Below are positions 8,056 through 18,989 of a stretch of 48,807 nucleotides of DNA, in pieces (the first letter of the stretch is position 1; each line of letters begins with the position of its first letter). The stretch is taken from the NCBI GenBank assembly GCA_012512505.1, contig JAAZEB010000322.1, positions 1 to 48,807 on the forward strand, written 5' to 3'. The position numbers and the translations under genes were made by a program. Origin of the DNA: Armatimonadota bacterium (lineage in GTDB: Bacteria; Armatimonadota; JAAZEB01). Under the pieces are notes generated by a model, which saw only the letters and a program-made list of their open reading frames with translations, made no database searches and had not been told where the DNA came from.

Positions 8056-8430
8056 CTACGCCTCGCTGGCGGCGGCCGGCTCTTCCTCCTGCAAGCCAAA
8101 GAAGCGCAGCGTGTCGGTGATCTCCAGCATCCGGCGAACGTGGGGCGAAGGCCGCCTCAGGATCAGCTCGCCGCCGCTGTGGCGCAACTCGCGGCAGACG
8201 CGCAGCAAGGCGCCGAAACCGGCGCTGTCCATGTAGGTCACCTCGGAGAGGTCCACCACCACGGCGCGGTGCCGGCCACGTAGGCGGCGCAGCCGCCGCA
8301 GCAGCCTCTCTGCGTCCGCGTAATCTACCTCTCCCCGGATCGTCAGTACGTTACCGAGCTCTGCAAGCGCAAGGTGCCTCTTCGTCGTCGCCAGCACGCC
8401 GGTTCCTCCATCCTGCCCGTTGAGAGCCAC
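8056..8430 (-). CDS. STAS-domain anti-sigma factor antagonist
   Basis: A 124-residue single STAS protein. The core is LTIRGEVDYADAERLLRRL, VVVDLSEVTYMDSAGFGALL and RMLEITDTLRFFGL, with the conserved phosphoacceptor serine S69 in YMDSAGFG. Such proteins release a sigma factor by sequestering its anti-sigma kinase when unphosphorylated. It lies tail-to-tail with the STAS-kinase fusion, so the two are separately transcribed; a functional link (the fusion phosphorylating this protein) is plausible but unproven. The next upstream gene on the minus strand is distant. Confidence 0.85.
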   Translation of the reverse strand: MALNGQDGGTGVLATTKRHLALAELGNVLTIRGEVDYADAERLLRRLRRLRGRHRAVVVDLSEVTYMDSAGFGALLRVCRELRHSGGELILRRPSPHVRRMLEITDTLRFFGLQEEEPAAASEA

Positions 8431-8505
8431 TCGCTTCCATTATCGGCAGGGGGATGCGAGTCTTGAGTCCAGCGGCCATAACGAAGAATCGCTGGTGACC
8501 GCGCG

Positions 8506-10016
8506 TCAGTAGCCCAGCGGCAGGAGGGTGTGGCCGGCCATCTGGGCGACCGCCAGCGCCGTGGAGGGAAAGACCCCCAGGGCGATCACCAGCAAGGCCG
8601 CCACTGCCACGGCCACCCCCAGCGAAGTCGCCCGCGAGATCGGCCGCACCGCCGCCTTCGGCACCTCGGTCATGTACATGAACCAGACGACGCGCAGGTA
8701 GTAGTACCAGGAGACAACGCTCGCCAGGCCCAACACCACCGCCAGCCCATCGAGGTCCGCCCGCAGGGCCGCGTTCAGGATGTAGAACTTGCCGAGGAAC
8801 CCGGCTGTCAGCGGGAAGCCGGCCAGCGAGATCATGAAGAGGCCCATCGCCGCGGCCGCCCAGGGATGGCGCGACGCCAGGCCGCGGTAGTCGGACAGCT
8901 CCTGGTTTGCCTCCCCCTCCTGACCGACGACCAGCAGGATCGCGAAGGCGCCCACGCCCATCGCGGTGTAGGTGAGCGCGTAGTAAAGCACGCTGCCGAT
9001 CGCCACGTCACGCGCCGTATAGGCGGCCAGGGCCACCAGCAGGTAGCCGGCGTGGGCGATGCTGGAGTAAGCCAGCATCCGCTTCACGTTTTGCTGGCGG
9101 ATCGCGGCCGCGTTGCCCAGCACCATCGTCAGCACGGCCAGCACCCACAGCACCGGCTGCCACACCTCCCCCAGGTTGCGGAACCCACCAAACAGCAGCC
9201 GGGCGAATGCCGCGAAGGCGGCCGCCTTCACCCCGGCCGACATGAAAGCGGTGACTGGCAGTGGCGCGCCTTCGTAGACATCCGGCACCCAGGCGTGGAA
9301 CGGCACGATCGCCGCCTTGAAGGCGATCCCCACCACCAGCAGCGCCAACCCGGCCAGCAGCAGGGCGTTGCCGAACAGCCCCCGCTCCAGAATCAGCCCG
9401 CTGATCGTGCTCGCCGACTGGCCGAGCGGGTCATAAAGCACCGTGGTGCCGGTAGCTCCGTAGACGAGAGCAATGCCATAGACCAGGAAGCCACTGGCGA
9501 AAGCGCCCAGGAGGAAGTACTTCAGCGAGGCCTCCGCCGATACCGCGCGCCCCCGGGCGATGCCTGCCAGGACATACACAGCCAGCGAGAGGATCTCGTA
9601 GCTGATGAAGAGGGTGATCAGCTCGGCGCTCATCGCCATCATCATCATGCCGAAGACGGCGAACAGCGTCAGCGCGTAGTACTCGCCGGCCGGCAGCGCC
9701 TCCCGCTCCACGTAGCGCAGCGAGAGGAGAACCCCCAGGATCGCGGCAACGAGGAAGACCACATCAAAGCCGAGCGAGTAGGGGTCGCGCAGCAGCAGGG
9801 CGCCGAACACCTTGTGGAGCTGGCTGGGGCCGCCGCTTTGCGCCCAGAGCGCGCGCAGCACCCACCCCAACGCCACGCCAAGCGGCACCAGTGCCACTCC
9901 GCCCAGCACCCGTCTACGCCCCCGCGGCAGGAACAGGTCGAGCAGCAGCACCGCCGCCGCGCCGAGGAGGACCACCAGTTCAGGGGTCAGGTAGCCAAGC
10001 TCTCTCCAGGTGGTGG

Positions 10017-10020
<4 letters not shown>
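8506..10020 (-). CDS. nuoN: NADH-quinone oxidoreductase subunit N
   Basis: A 504-residue membrane subunit of complex I with about 14 hydrophobic helices, one of three antiporter-like proton-pumping subunits. Family signatures include VPDVYEGAPLPVTAFMSAG and the LAYSSIAHAGYLLV helix; the conserved pumping lysine and glutamate sit in transmembrane contexts (MMAMSAELITLF, GIAFKAAIVPFH). Its start overlaps the stop of nuoM by 4 bp. It is the last gene of the nuo operon. Confidence 0.96.
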
Positions 10021-11654
<1,634 letters not shown>

Positions 11655-11687
11655 CGCTCTGCCATCCTATGCCGGCCCGCCGGCACC

Positions 11688-13676
11688 CTACCGGATCACG
11701 AAGTAAGCCATCACCACCACCACGCCGATCAGCACGGAGAAGGCGTAGCCCCGCACGTAGCCGCCTTGCAGCCGCCGCAGCCCCTCGCCCATCACCTCAA
11801 CGGCCCGGCCGATGCCGTTCACGGCACCATCGATGCTTCCCTGGTCCACCGGACCGGCCAGGTAGTCGGAGAGGCGCGTGCCGCCGCGCACGAAGAGCGC
11901 GTGATAACCCTGCTCGATGTGCCACTTCTGGTCGAAGAAGCGCCACCAGGCGCCCAGGCGGCGCTCCGCCGGCTCGGGGGCGGCAAAGGCCGGCTCGCGG
12001 TAGGCACGGCGGGCGGCGAGGATGCCAGCCAACGCCACCGCCGTCGCCACGGCCATCAACCCGAGGAGTGTCGGCAGCGGCGGGTGCGCCGCCTCGTGCC
12101 CCAGGATGTGGCGCGCCGGCTCCCACACCGGATGCAGGTAGGCGCCAATCAGGCTCTCGCGGCCAAGCAGCACCGGCCCGGCCAGGACGATGCCGGCCAC
12201 CGCCGACAGTCCGGCGAGGATCCAGAGCGGCCCGGTCATCACCGGGGGCGATTCGTGCAGGTGCGCCTCGGTGTGCGCGTCGAGGCGCTGGTTGCTGTGG
12301 AACGCCAGGTAGTAGGCCCGGCTCATGTAGAAGGCGGTCAGCAGGGTAACCACCAGGCCGATGCCGTAGAGGAGCGGCCCCGAGGCCCACCAGGCGTGCG
12401 CCTGAACGTGCAGCGCCCCGGCCAGAATCTCATCCTTGCTCCACCAGCCGGCGAGCAGGGGGAAACCGGCAATCGCCAGCCAGCCGATCTGGAAGGTGCG
12501 GTGGGTCGCCGGCAGGTAGCGGTGGAGCTGGCCCATCTCCCGCAGGTCGATCTTGTTGCCCAGGGCGTGCATCACGCTGCCGGCCGCCAGGAAAAGCAGC
12601 CCCTTGAAGAAGGCGTGCGTCATCAGGTGGAAGATGCCCGCGGTGTAGGCGCCCACCCCCACCGCCAGGAACATCAGGCCAAGCTGGCTGATCGTCGAGT
12701 AGGCCAGCACCCGCTTCAGGTCGTACTGCGTCAGGGCGATAGTGGCGGCAAACAGCGCCGTCAGCGCGCCGACGAGGGCGACGACCGCGCTGGCGGCCGG
12801 TGCCAGCGCGTAGAGCGCGTTCGCCCGAGCGATCATGTAAACGCCGGCGGTGACCATCGTGGCGGCGTGGATCAAGGCGCTCACCGGGGTGGGGCCCTCC
12901 ATCGCGTCCGGCAGCCACACCCACAGCGGCAGTTGCGCCGACTTGCCGGTGGCCCCAACAAAGAGGAGCAGGGCGATCAAGGTCGCCATCCCGGTGGTGA
13001 GCAGGCCGGCCTGGTGGAACTGCTGCGCGCTTTGGTTGATGTCGGTGAAGCGGAGGGTGCCGAAGACAGAGAAGAGGAAGAGCATCCCCAGCACGAAGCC
13101 GAAATCGCCCACTCGGTTCACCAGGAACGCCTTCTTGCCAGCCGCCGCCGCGCTCTCCTTCTCGTACCAAAAGCCGATCAGCAGATAGGAGCAGAGACCG
13201 ACGCCCTCCCAGCCCACGAACATCAGCAGGAAGTTGTTCGCCATCACCAGCGTCAGCATTGACGCGGCGAAGAGGTTGAGGTAGGTGAAGTAGCGCGAGT
13301 AGTCCGGGTCGTGCGCCATGTAGCCCACGGAGTAGAGGTGGATCAGCAGGCCGACGCCGGTGACCACCAGGACCATCACCACCGACAGCGGGTCGATCAG
13401 GTAGCCGACCGGCGCGTCGAAGTTGGCGCTGAAGCCGCCGCCCGGCGGGGTGCCCAGCGGGATCCAGGCGAAGAGGTCTTTGGTGAACACGCCGCCGGCG
13501 GTGCCGCGCAGGGCCAGGAGCGTTGCCACCGCGCCGGCGAACGCGGCGGCGACCGTGCCCACGCCGACGAAGCTGACAAACGGCTTGCCCAGGCGCTTCC
13601 CCAGCAGGCCGTTCAAGATCGCCCCGACCAGCGGGAACACCGGGATCAGCCACGCGTATTCAAGCACCATCTGCAT
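11688..13676 (-). CDS. nuoL: NADH-quinone oxidoreductase subunit L
   Basis: A 662-residue subunit, the largest membrane antiporter-like component of complex I, with the lateral C-terminal helix that braces the other pump subunits. Signatures: MEGPTPVSALIHAATMVTAG, LKRVLAYSTISQLGLM and GWEGVGLCSYLLIGFWYEK. The C-terminal part (about 520-662) holds the hydrophilic stretch and final anchor helix. Length is normal for the family. It begins 56 bp downstream of nuoK. Confidence 0.96.
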   Translation of the reverse strand: MQMVLEYAWLIPVFPLVGAILNGLLGKRLGKPFVSFVGVGTVAAAFAGAVATLLALRGTAGGVFTKDLFAWIPLGTPPGGGFSANFDAPVGYLIDPLSVVMVLVVTGVGLLIHLYSVGYMAHDPDYSRYFTYLNLFAASMLTLVMANNFLLMFVGWEGVGLCSYLLIGFWYEKESAAAAGKKAFLVNRVGDFGFVLGMLFLFSVFGTLRFTDINQSAQQFHQAGLLTTGMATLIALLLFVGATGKSAQLPLWVWLPDAMEGPTPVSALIHAATMVTAGVYMIARANALYALAPAASAVVALVGALTALFAATIALTQYDLKRVLAYSTISQLGLMFLAVGVGAYTAGIFHLMTHAFFKGLLFLAAGSVMHALGNKIDLREMGQLHRYLPATHRTFQIGWLAIAGFPLLAGWWSKDEILAGALHVQAHAWWASGPLLYGIGLVVTLLTAFYMSRAYYLAFHSNQRLDAHTEAHLHESPPVMTGPLWILAGLSAVAGIVLAGPVLLGRESLIGAYLHPVWEPARHILGHEAAHPPLPTLLGLMAVATAVALAGILAARRAYREPAFAAPEPAERRLGAWWRFFDQKWHIEQGYHALFVRGGTRLSDYLAGPVDQGSIDGAVNGIGRAVEVMGEGLRRLQGGYVRGYAFSVLIGVVVVMAYFVIR

Positions 13677-13732
13677 TGAGCGCTACTCCACTGGGTCCGG
13701 ACACGTAAGGTGCGGCCGCCCACGCCCTACGA

Positions 13733-14035
13733 TCACCACTTCATCAGGTTCACGTGGTCCACGTCCACCGTGTCGCGGTGGCGGAAGACGGAGAGAATGA
13801 TCGCCAGTCCGACGGCCACCTCGGCGGCGGCCACCGCCAGGATAAGCAGCACGAACACCTGGCCGGTGGCGTGCCCGTGCTGGCGGGCAAAGCTCACCAG
13901 CGACACGTTCACCGCGTTCAGCATCAGCTCAATCGACATGAAGATGATCAGGGCGTTGCGGCGCACCAGCACCCCCACCACCCCGAGGGTGAACAGCACC
14001 GCGCTCACCGCCAGATACGCTACCGTCGGAACCAT
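13733..14035 (-). CDS. nuoK: NADH-quinone oxidoreductase subunit K
   Basis: A 100-residue membrane subunit with three transmembrane helices. The signature FMSIELMLNAVNVSLV with the conserved membrane-embedded glutamate (E37 region), and a second glutamate in AAAEVAVGLAII, mark the proton channel at the NuoK/NuoJ interface. It is separated from nuoJ by a 118-bp gap filled with a large palindrome. Confidence 0.95.
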   Translation of the reverse strand: MVPTVAYLAVSAVLFTLGVVGVLVRRNALIIFMSIELMLNAVNVSLVSFARQHGHATGQVFVLLILAVAAAEVAVGLAIILSVFRHRDTVDVDHVNLMKW

Positions 14036-14069
14036 GAACTCGCTCTCCCTACGCCCTCACCGGGGGTTT

Positions 14070-14150
14070 GATCCACGAAGGGGCACGAAGGATCACGAAG
14101 GAACCGCCACCTTTCCCCCTTTGTGTCCCTTCGTGTTCCTTCGTGGATCC
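14070..14150. repeat. CACGAAGG palindromic repeat between nuoJ and nuoK
   Basis: An imperfect inverted repeat with outer perfect arms GATCCACGAAGG (14070-14081) and CCTTCGTGGATC (14138-14149). Inside each arm the phrase CACGAAGG recurs at 10-bp spacing (three times on the left, and CACGAAGG, CACGAAGG, CACAAAGG on the right), so arms of about 32 nt can pair. It fills the gap between nuoJ and nuoK and would fold into a long hairpin in the operon mRNA. Similar CACGAAGG palindromes are widespread intergenic repeats in bacteria (general knowledge). Confidence 0.85.
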
Positions 14151-14153
14151 ATC

Positions 14154-14651
14154 CTACTCGATCCGGCGCCGGGCCAGTACGATCGCCCCGATCATCGCCA
14201 CCAACAGCAGCACCGAGGTCAGCTCAAACGGCAGCATCCACTCGGTCAGCAGCGCCGTGCCCACCTGGCGCAGGGTAACCCCGCCCGGCTCCGTCGGGAT
14301 CGCCCCCAGGCCGGACCGGGTGGTGATGGCGCCGACCATCACCACCAACAGCACCGCCGCCAGCGTCAGGCCGGCGCGCCGGTGCGACGCGGGCACCGCC
14401 GGCTCCCCCTCCCGCTCTGGATTTACGAGCATGACGACGAAGAGGAAGAGGATCATGATGGCGCCGGTGTAGACGATGATCTGCACCGCGGCGAGGAACG
14501 GCGCCCCCAGGGTTAGGAAGAACCCGGCGACACAGAAGAAGGTGAGCACCAGCCACAGCGCGCAATGCACCGGGTTGCGCCCCACCAGCATCATCACCGC
14601 CGAACCGATGGCGATGACGCTCAACACCACGAACAGGATCCACTCGGTCAT
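14154..14651 (-). CDS. nuoJ: NADH-quinone oxidoreductase subunit J
   Basis: A 165-residue membrane subunit of complex I with five helices. The signature AAVQIIVYTGAIMILFLFVVMLV contains the pi-bulge helix found in NuoJ/ND6. The start at 14651 (MTEWILFVV) is chosen because GAGGATGAT lies just upstream; a longer in-frame extension only translates the palindromic gap before it. The palindromes on both sides set this gene apart from its tightly packed neighbours. Confidence 0.94.
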   Translation of the reverse strand: MTEWILFVVLSVIAIGSAVMMLVGRNPVHCALWLVLTFFCVAGFFLTLGAPFLAAVQIIVYTGAIMILFLFVVMLVNPEREGEPAVPASHRRAGLTLAAVLLVVMVGAITTRSGLGAIPTEPGGVTLRQVGTALLTEWMLPFELTSVLLLVAMIGAIVLARRRIE

Positions 14652-14665
14652 ATCATCCTCGGATT

Positions 14666-14695
14666 GCGAACCGCGGCTTGCGAATCGCGGTTCGC
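14666..14695. repeat. palindrome between nuoI and nuoJ
   Basis: Perfect 10-bp inverted repeat, GCGAACCGCG (14666-14675) and CGCGGTTCGC (14686-14695), 10-nt loop. It lies in the 108-bp gap just before the nuoJ ribosome-binding site and would form a stable mRNA hairpin. No T-run follows. Confidence 0.65.
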
Positions 14696-14759
14696 CCCCG
14701 GCCTGCCGCACGGCATCCGGCTCGGGCAATCCGAGATCCGCAACCTGAGATCTCCAAGG

Positions 14760-15350
14760 TTACTGGCGGTGCTCGCCAATCGCCGGGGCAGCGTGCGACG
14801 GGGGAGTCAGCGGCTCCGCGTGCCCCGTCCACTCCGGCAGCTTCTCCGGGTGGCACCACTCAATGCCGTAGCCCGCCTGGTCCTTCCAGCGCAGGTAGTT
14901 CTTTATCAGATCCTCTTTGTCGTAGATGCAGTCGCGGCGGTGATACTCGCCCAGCTCGTACTGGGGAGTCATCGCCAGCGCGTCGGTGGGGCAGGCCTCC
15001 ACGCAGAAGCCGCAGTAGAGGCAGCGTGCCGAGTTGAGGATATAGACCCGGGCGAAACGCTCGTAGTGCGTGACGCGCTCTTCCTCGGGGTTATCCGTCT
15101 CGGCGCCCTCCACGTAGATGCACTCCGCGGGGCAGACCAATCCACACAGGTTGCAGCCGACGCACAGCTCCTTGCCGTTCTCATCCAGGCGGAGCTGGTG
15201 GATCCCCCGGTAGCGGAACGCCTGCGGCGGCCGCTGCTCGGGATATTGGGTGGTCACGCGGCGCTCCCGCAGGATGTGCCGCAGCGTCACCCCCAGGCCC
15301 CGGAAGATGGCCAGCGACTGCTCCACCGCGTCTTTGATATCCTTCAGCAT
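14760..15350 (-). CDS. nuoI: NADH-quinone oxidoreductase subunit I (two 4Fe-4S clusters)
   Basis: A 196-residue peripheral-arm subunit carrying clusters N6a and N6b. Both CxxCxxCxxxCP motifs are intact: CVGCNLCGLVCP (C63, C66, C69, C73) and CLYCGFCVEACP (C110, C113, C116, C120). The N-terminal amphipathic region (LGVTLRHILRERRVTTQYPE) matches the membrane-contact helix of the family. It hands electrons toward NuoB at the quinone site. It begins 22 bp after nuoH. Confidence 0.97.
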   Translation of the reverse strand: MLKDIKDAVEQSLAIFRGLGVTLRHILRERRVTTQYPEQRPPQAFRYRGIHQLRLDENGKELCVGCNLCGLVCPAECIYVEGAETDNPEEERVTHYERFARVYILNSARCLYCGFCVEACPTDALAMTPQYELGEYHRRDCIYDKEDLIKNYLRWKDQAGYGIEWCHPEKLPEWTGHAEPLTPPSHAAPAIGEHRQ

Positions 15351-15372
15351 CCTCGCAGCCCCACTCCCCAGC

Positions 15373-16383
15373 CTACCGCGCCACCCAGTACGCCGTGATG
15401 AAGATGTTGATCAGCGCCGCGGGCAGCATCACCTTCCAGGCAAACCGCATCAGTTGGTCGTAACGCAGGCGGGGCAGCGTGGCCCGCAGCCAGATGAAGA
15501 AGTAGACCAGCGCCACCGTCTTTACCGAGAAGTAAAGCACCCCCAGGATCGGGAACCGGTCTACCCCTGGCCCGAGCCACCCTCCCAGGAAGAGCGTGGT
15601 GATCACTCCCGACAGCGTCAGCAGGTTGATGTACTCCGCCATGAAGAACATGGCGAACTTGAAGCTGCTGTACTCCGTGTGGAAGCCGGCTACCAGCTCG
15701 CTCTCCGCCTCCGGCAGGTCGAACGGAACGCGGTTTGCCTCGGCCAGGCTAGCAATCAGGAAGATCAGGAAGCCGAGTGGCTGGGCAAACAGCCAGATCC
15801 CCGGGATCACGCCGAAGTAAGGAGTGGCCTGGGCCTGAACGATCTCCACCAGGCTAAGCGAGCCGGAGCCGATCACCACCCCCATGATGCTGAGGCCCAG
15901 CAGGATTTCGTAGCTGATCATCTGCGCCGACGAGCGCAGGGCGCCCATCAACGAGTACTTGTTGTTGGAGGCCCACCCCGCCAGCACGATGCCGTAGACG
16001 CCCAGTGTGGTCACGGCGAAGACGTAGAGGATGCCAACATCCTTCAGGTCAGCCACGTAGCCCACCGGGTAGCCGAACAGTTTTAGGTCCGGGCCGCCAT
16101 AAGGCACCACGGCGAAGGTGATCAGCGCCGGGATGATGGAGAGAATCGGCGCCAGGTAGAAGATGCGCTTGTCAATCCCCGTCGGCACCACGTCCTCTTT
16201 GAAGATGAGCTTCAGGGCATCGGCGAAGCTCTGGAGGATGCCGAAAGGGCCGACACGGTTCGGGCCGATGCGCGCCTGCGCGTCTGCCATCACCTTCCGC
16301 TCCGCCCACACGATGAAGGGCATCGAGCCGGAGACAAGCGCGAAGACCACCACGGCCTTGGCGGCCATCACCACGTACTCCAT
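15373..16383 (-). CDS. nuoH: NADH-quinone oxidoreductase subunit H
   Basis: A 336-residue membrane subunit forming much of the quinone chamber. Signatures: ARIGPNRVGPFGILQSFAD, GWASNNKYSLMGALRSSAQ, and FDLPEAESELVAGFHTEYSS with the conserved acidic residues of the E-channel. Eight membrane helices are evident. It starts 7 bp after nuoG ends. Confidence 0.97.
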   Translation of the reverse strand: MEYVVMAAKAVVVFALVSGSMPFIVWAERKVMADAQARIGPNRVGPFGILQSFADALKLIFKEDVVPTGIDKRIFYLAPILSIIPALITFAVVPYGGPDLKLFGYPVGYVADLKDVGILYVFAVTTLGVYGIVLAGWASNNKYSLMGALRSSAQMISYEILLGLSIMGVVIGSGSLSLVEIVQAQATPYFGVIPGIWLFAQPLGFLIFLIASLAEANRVPFDLPEAESELVAGFHTEYSSFKFAMFFMAEYINLLTLSGVITTLFLGGWLGPGVDRFPILGVLYFSVKTVALVYFFIWLRATLPRLRYDQLMRFAWKVMLPAALINIFITAYWVAR

Positions 16384-16390
16384 CGGCTGG

Positions 16391-18964
16391 CTACTCCTTC
16401 TCCACCCGCACGCGGTCCACGGCGGCCGCCGCGTCCAGGAGCACGTTGGCCGGGGCCTCGGCGAAGTGGTGCGGCAAGAAGAGGATTCCAGGCGCGCCCC
16501 CTGGCTGCACGTGCGCGAAGAGGCTCAACGCGCCGCGCGGCGAGACCAGCCGCACCCGCTCGCCATCGGCCACCCCCAGCGTCGCGGCGTCTTCCGGCGC
16601 GATCTCCACGTAGGCGTGCTGCGCGAGTCGGCGCATCTCCGGCGCCCAGGGCGACAGCGTCCCCGAGTGGAAAAGGGTCTGGCCGGTGAGCAGCACAAAC
16701 GGGTACTCCCCGCTCGGGGCGGCCGGCCCCGCGCCGCCTGAAACCACCGGCTCCGCGGCCGCTGCCGCCAGCGGTGCCGGCCGCACCAGGAAGTTGCTCA
16801 CTGGCAGGTCCAGCGCCTGGTAGCTCAAGCCGGCGTAAAGTGGCACCAGGCGAGTGATCTCGCGGGCCACCTCCCCGGCGGAAAGGTAAGGCCACGGCCG
16901 GCCAAGGCGCCCGGCCACCGCCTGGAGGATCTCCCAATCGGCGCGGGCCTCTCCCACCGGCTCCATCGCCCGACGCACGCGCTGCACGCGCCCTTCCCCG
17001 TTGGTGAAGGTGCCCTCCTTCTCGGCGAAGGAGGCGGCCGGCAAGACCACGTCCGCCTGCTGCGCCGTCGGCGTGAGGAAGAGGTCCTGCACGACAAGAA
17101 ACTCCACGCCGGCCAACGCCTGCCGGACGCGCTCGCCATCCGGGAAGGCCACCGCCGGGTTGGCGCCGAGCACGTAAAGCGCCTTGAGCTCGCCGTGCGC
17201 CGCCGCCGCCAGCATCTCGGGGGTGCTCTTCCCGGGCCTGGTTGGCAGCGCCTCGCCCCACTCCGGGGCGAACCCGGCCGTCTTCATGCCAGCATAGCCC
17301 GGGTAGGTGTCCGGCAGCAGGCCCAGGTCTTGGGCCCCGCGGGTATTGTTGTGGCGCGCCAGCACGACCACGTCGACGCGCTTCGGACCGTCGGCGCCAG
17401 CCGGCCGGCGCACTCCCAGCGTCTGGGCAAGCTGCGCCGCGGCCAGCATTGCCGCGTCCGGGTCGGTGCCAGCGCAGACCCTCGGCCCGAGGAGCAGCAC
17501 TACGTCTGGGGCGTCTTGCAGCTCCTTGGCGAACGCCTGCAGCTCGTCCGGCGCCACGCCCACGGTGGCGGCCACCTGCTCGGCCTGCGCCTCGTTGGCG
17601 ACCAGGCCGGCCAGGCCCCGCAGCAGCGCCGGCTCGGTGCCAGGCGCGTGCCGCAGCCAGCGGCTGGCGTATTCCACCGGGCGAATCCGCCGCGGGTAGG
17701 CCAGCAGCACCCGCTGGTGATCCTTGGCGGTGGCCTGGATGATCTGCTTCTCGCTCCAGGGGTTCTCTGAGGTGAGGTCGGCACCGACCAACACCACCAA
17801 CCGCGCGTGTCGCAGGCGCCACAGCGCCCCCTCCGGCGGCGCCAGCGCCAGCAGGCGGGCCAGCGACGCCGCCTGGAACGGCCGCTTCGCCTCGGTGCGG
17901 TAATCCACGTTGTTGGTGCCGAGGACGCCCCGCAGCAGCTTGCCGAAGAGGTAGGCCTCCTCGTTGGTGCACTTCTCCGAGCCGATGCCGCCGATGGCAT
18001 CCGCGCCGTGGCGCTCCCGGATCTCCGCCAGGCGTGTGGCCACCAGATCGAGCGCCTCATCCCAGGTGGCCGGCACCAGCTCGCCGTCGCGGCGCACCAG
18101 GGGCTGCTTCAGGCGCTCGGGGCTGTTGACCATCCCATAGCCGAAGCGGCCGCGCACGCAGAGGAACTCGTCGTTGACGCCTTGGCCATCGTGACCGCGA
18201 GTGCGGATAATGTGTGTTTCGCCCGAGTGGCGCCCCTTCACCTCGATGGTCATCGTGCAGCCGTCGCCGCAGTACTGGCAGAGGGAGTTGGTCTGTTTGC
18301 GGTCCAGCGGGCGAGCCTTCAGGTCGTAGAACTCGGCGGTGAGGGCGCCGACAGGGCAGACCTCGATGCAGTTGCCGCACTGCTCACAGGCCAGCCCCCC
18401 ATCCATGAAGGCGGCCGGCTCGGTGCACACCCCGCGGTTGATGAAGCGGAGGGCGCCGACGCCCATCACCTCGTCGCAGTAGCGGATGCAGCGGGCGCAG
18501 TGAACGCAGCGGCTCATCACCTTCTCGATGATCGGCGGCATCGGCTTCTTCTGGCGCAGGATCTTCGGCTCCTCGAAGCGGCCTTCCGGCACGCCGTGTC
18601 GGAAGGTGTGATCCTGCAGGTCGCACTCGCCGCCCTTGTCGCAGAAGGGGCAATCGAGGGAGTGGTTGGAGAGGAGAAACTCCAGCACGCCCGCGCGCGC
18701 CGCCGCCACCTCCGCCGAGTTGGTGGTGACCACCATCCCCTCGGCCACCTGCAAGGTGCAGGAGGTGATCAGCTTCGGGATCTTCTCGACGCGCACCAGG
18801 CACATGCGGCAGGCGCCAATCGGCTCCAGCTTCGGGTGCGAGCAGAAGACCGGAATCTCGATTCCCGCCTTCCTGGCCGCGTCGACGACGAGCGTGCCCT
18901 TCGGCACACTCACCTCGATGCCGTCTATCGTCAGTGTGACGGTGTCCACCGTTGCATCACTCAT
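16391..18964 (-). CDS. nuoG: NADH-quinone oxidoreductase subunit G (multi-cluster Fe-S subunit)
   Basis: An 857-residue subunit. All N-terminal cluster ligands are visible: a 2Fe-2S site (C41, C52, C55, C69), the His-ligated site H101/C105/C108/C114 (cluster N5), two ferredoxin-type motifs CVHCARCIRYC (153-163) and CEQCGNCIEVCP (193-204), and the extra CxxCxxxC...C site (C229, C232, C236, C269), which corresponds to the off-pathway cluster N7 known from E. coli and Thermus. The rest is a molybdopterin oxidoreductase-like domain (about 280-650) and an aspartate-decarboxylase-like C-terminus (PEMRRLAQHAYVEIAPEDA). The start ATG lies 25 bp after the apparent nuoF stop and 51 bp after the HicB-like gene. 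Confidence 0.97.
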   Translation of the reverse strand: MSDATVDTVTLTIDGIEVSVPKGTLVVDAARKAGIEIPVFCSHPKLEPIGACRMCLVRVEKIPKLITSCTLQVAEGMVVTTNSAEVAAARAGVLEFLLSNHSLDCPFCDKGGECDLQDHTFRHGVPEGRFEEPKILRQKKPMPPIIEKVMSRCVHCARCIRYCDEVMGVGALRFINRGVCTEPAAFMDGGLACEQCGNCIEVCPVGALTAEFYDLKARPLDRKQTNSLCQYCGDGCTMTIEVKGRHSGETHIIRTRGHDGQGVNDEFLCVRGRFGYGMVNSPERLKQPLVRRDGELVPATWDEALDLVATRLAEIRERHGADAIGGIGSEKCTNEEAYLFGKLLRGVLGTNNVDYRTEAKRPFQAASLARLLALAPPEGALWRLRHARLVVLVGADLTSENPWSEKQIIQATAKDHQRVLLAYPRRIRPVEYASRWLRHAPGTEPALLRGLAGLVANEAQAEQVAATVGVAPDELQAFAKELQDAPDVVLLLGPRVCAGTDPDAAMLAAAQLAQTLGVRRPAGADGPKRVDVVVLARHNNTRGAQDLGLLPDTYPGYAGMKTAGFAPEWGEALPTRPGKSTPEMLAAAAHGELKALYVLGANPAVAFPDGERVRQALAGVEFLVVQDLFLTPTAQQADVVLPAASFAEKEGTFTNGEGRVQRVRRAMEPVGEARADWEILQAVAGRLGRPWPYLSAGEVAREITRLVPLYAGLSYQALDLPVSNFLVRPAPLAAAAAEPVVSGGAGPAAPSGEYPFVLLTGQTLFHSGTLSPWAPEMRRLAQHAYVEIAPEDAATLGVADGERVRLVSPRGALSLFAHVQPGGAPGILFLPHHFAEAPANVLLDAAAAVDRVRVEKE

Positions 18965-18989
18965 AGCCTGTGCAATCCCTGTCGCCAGG

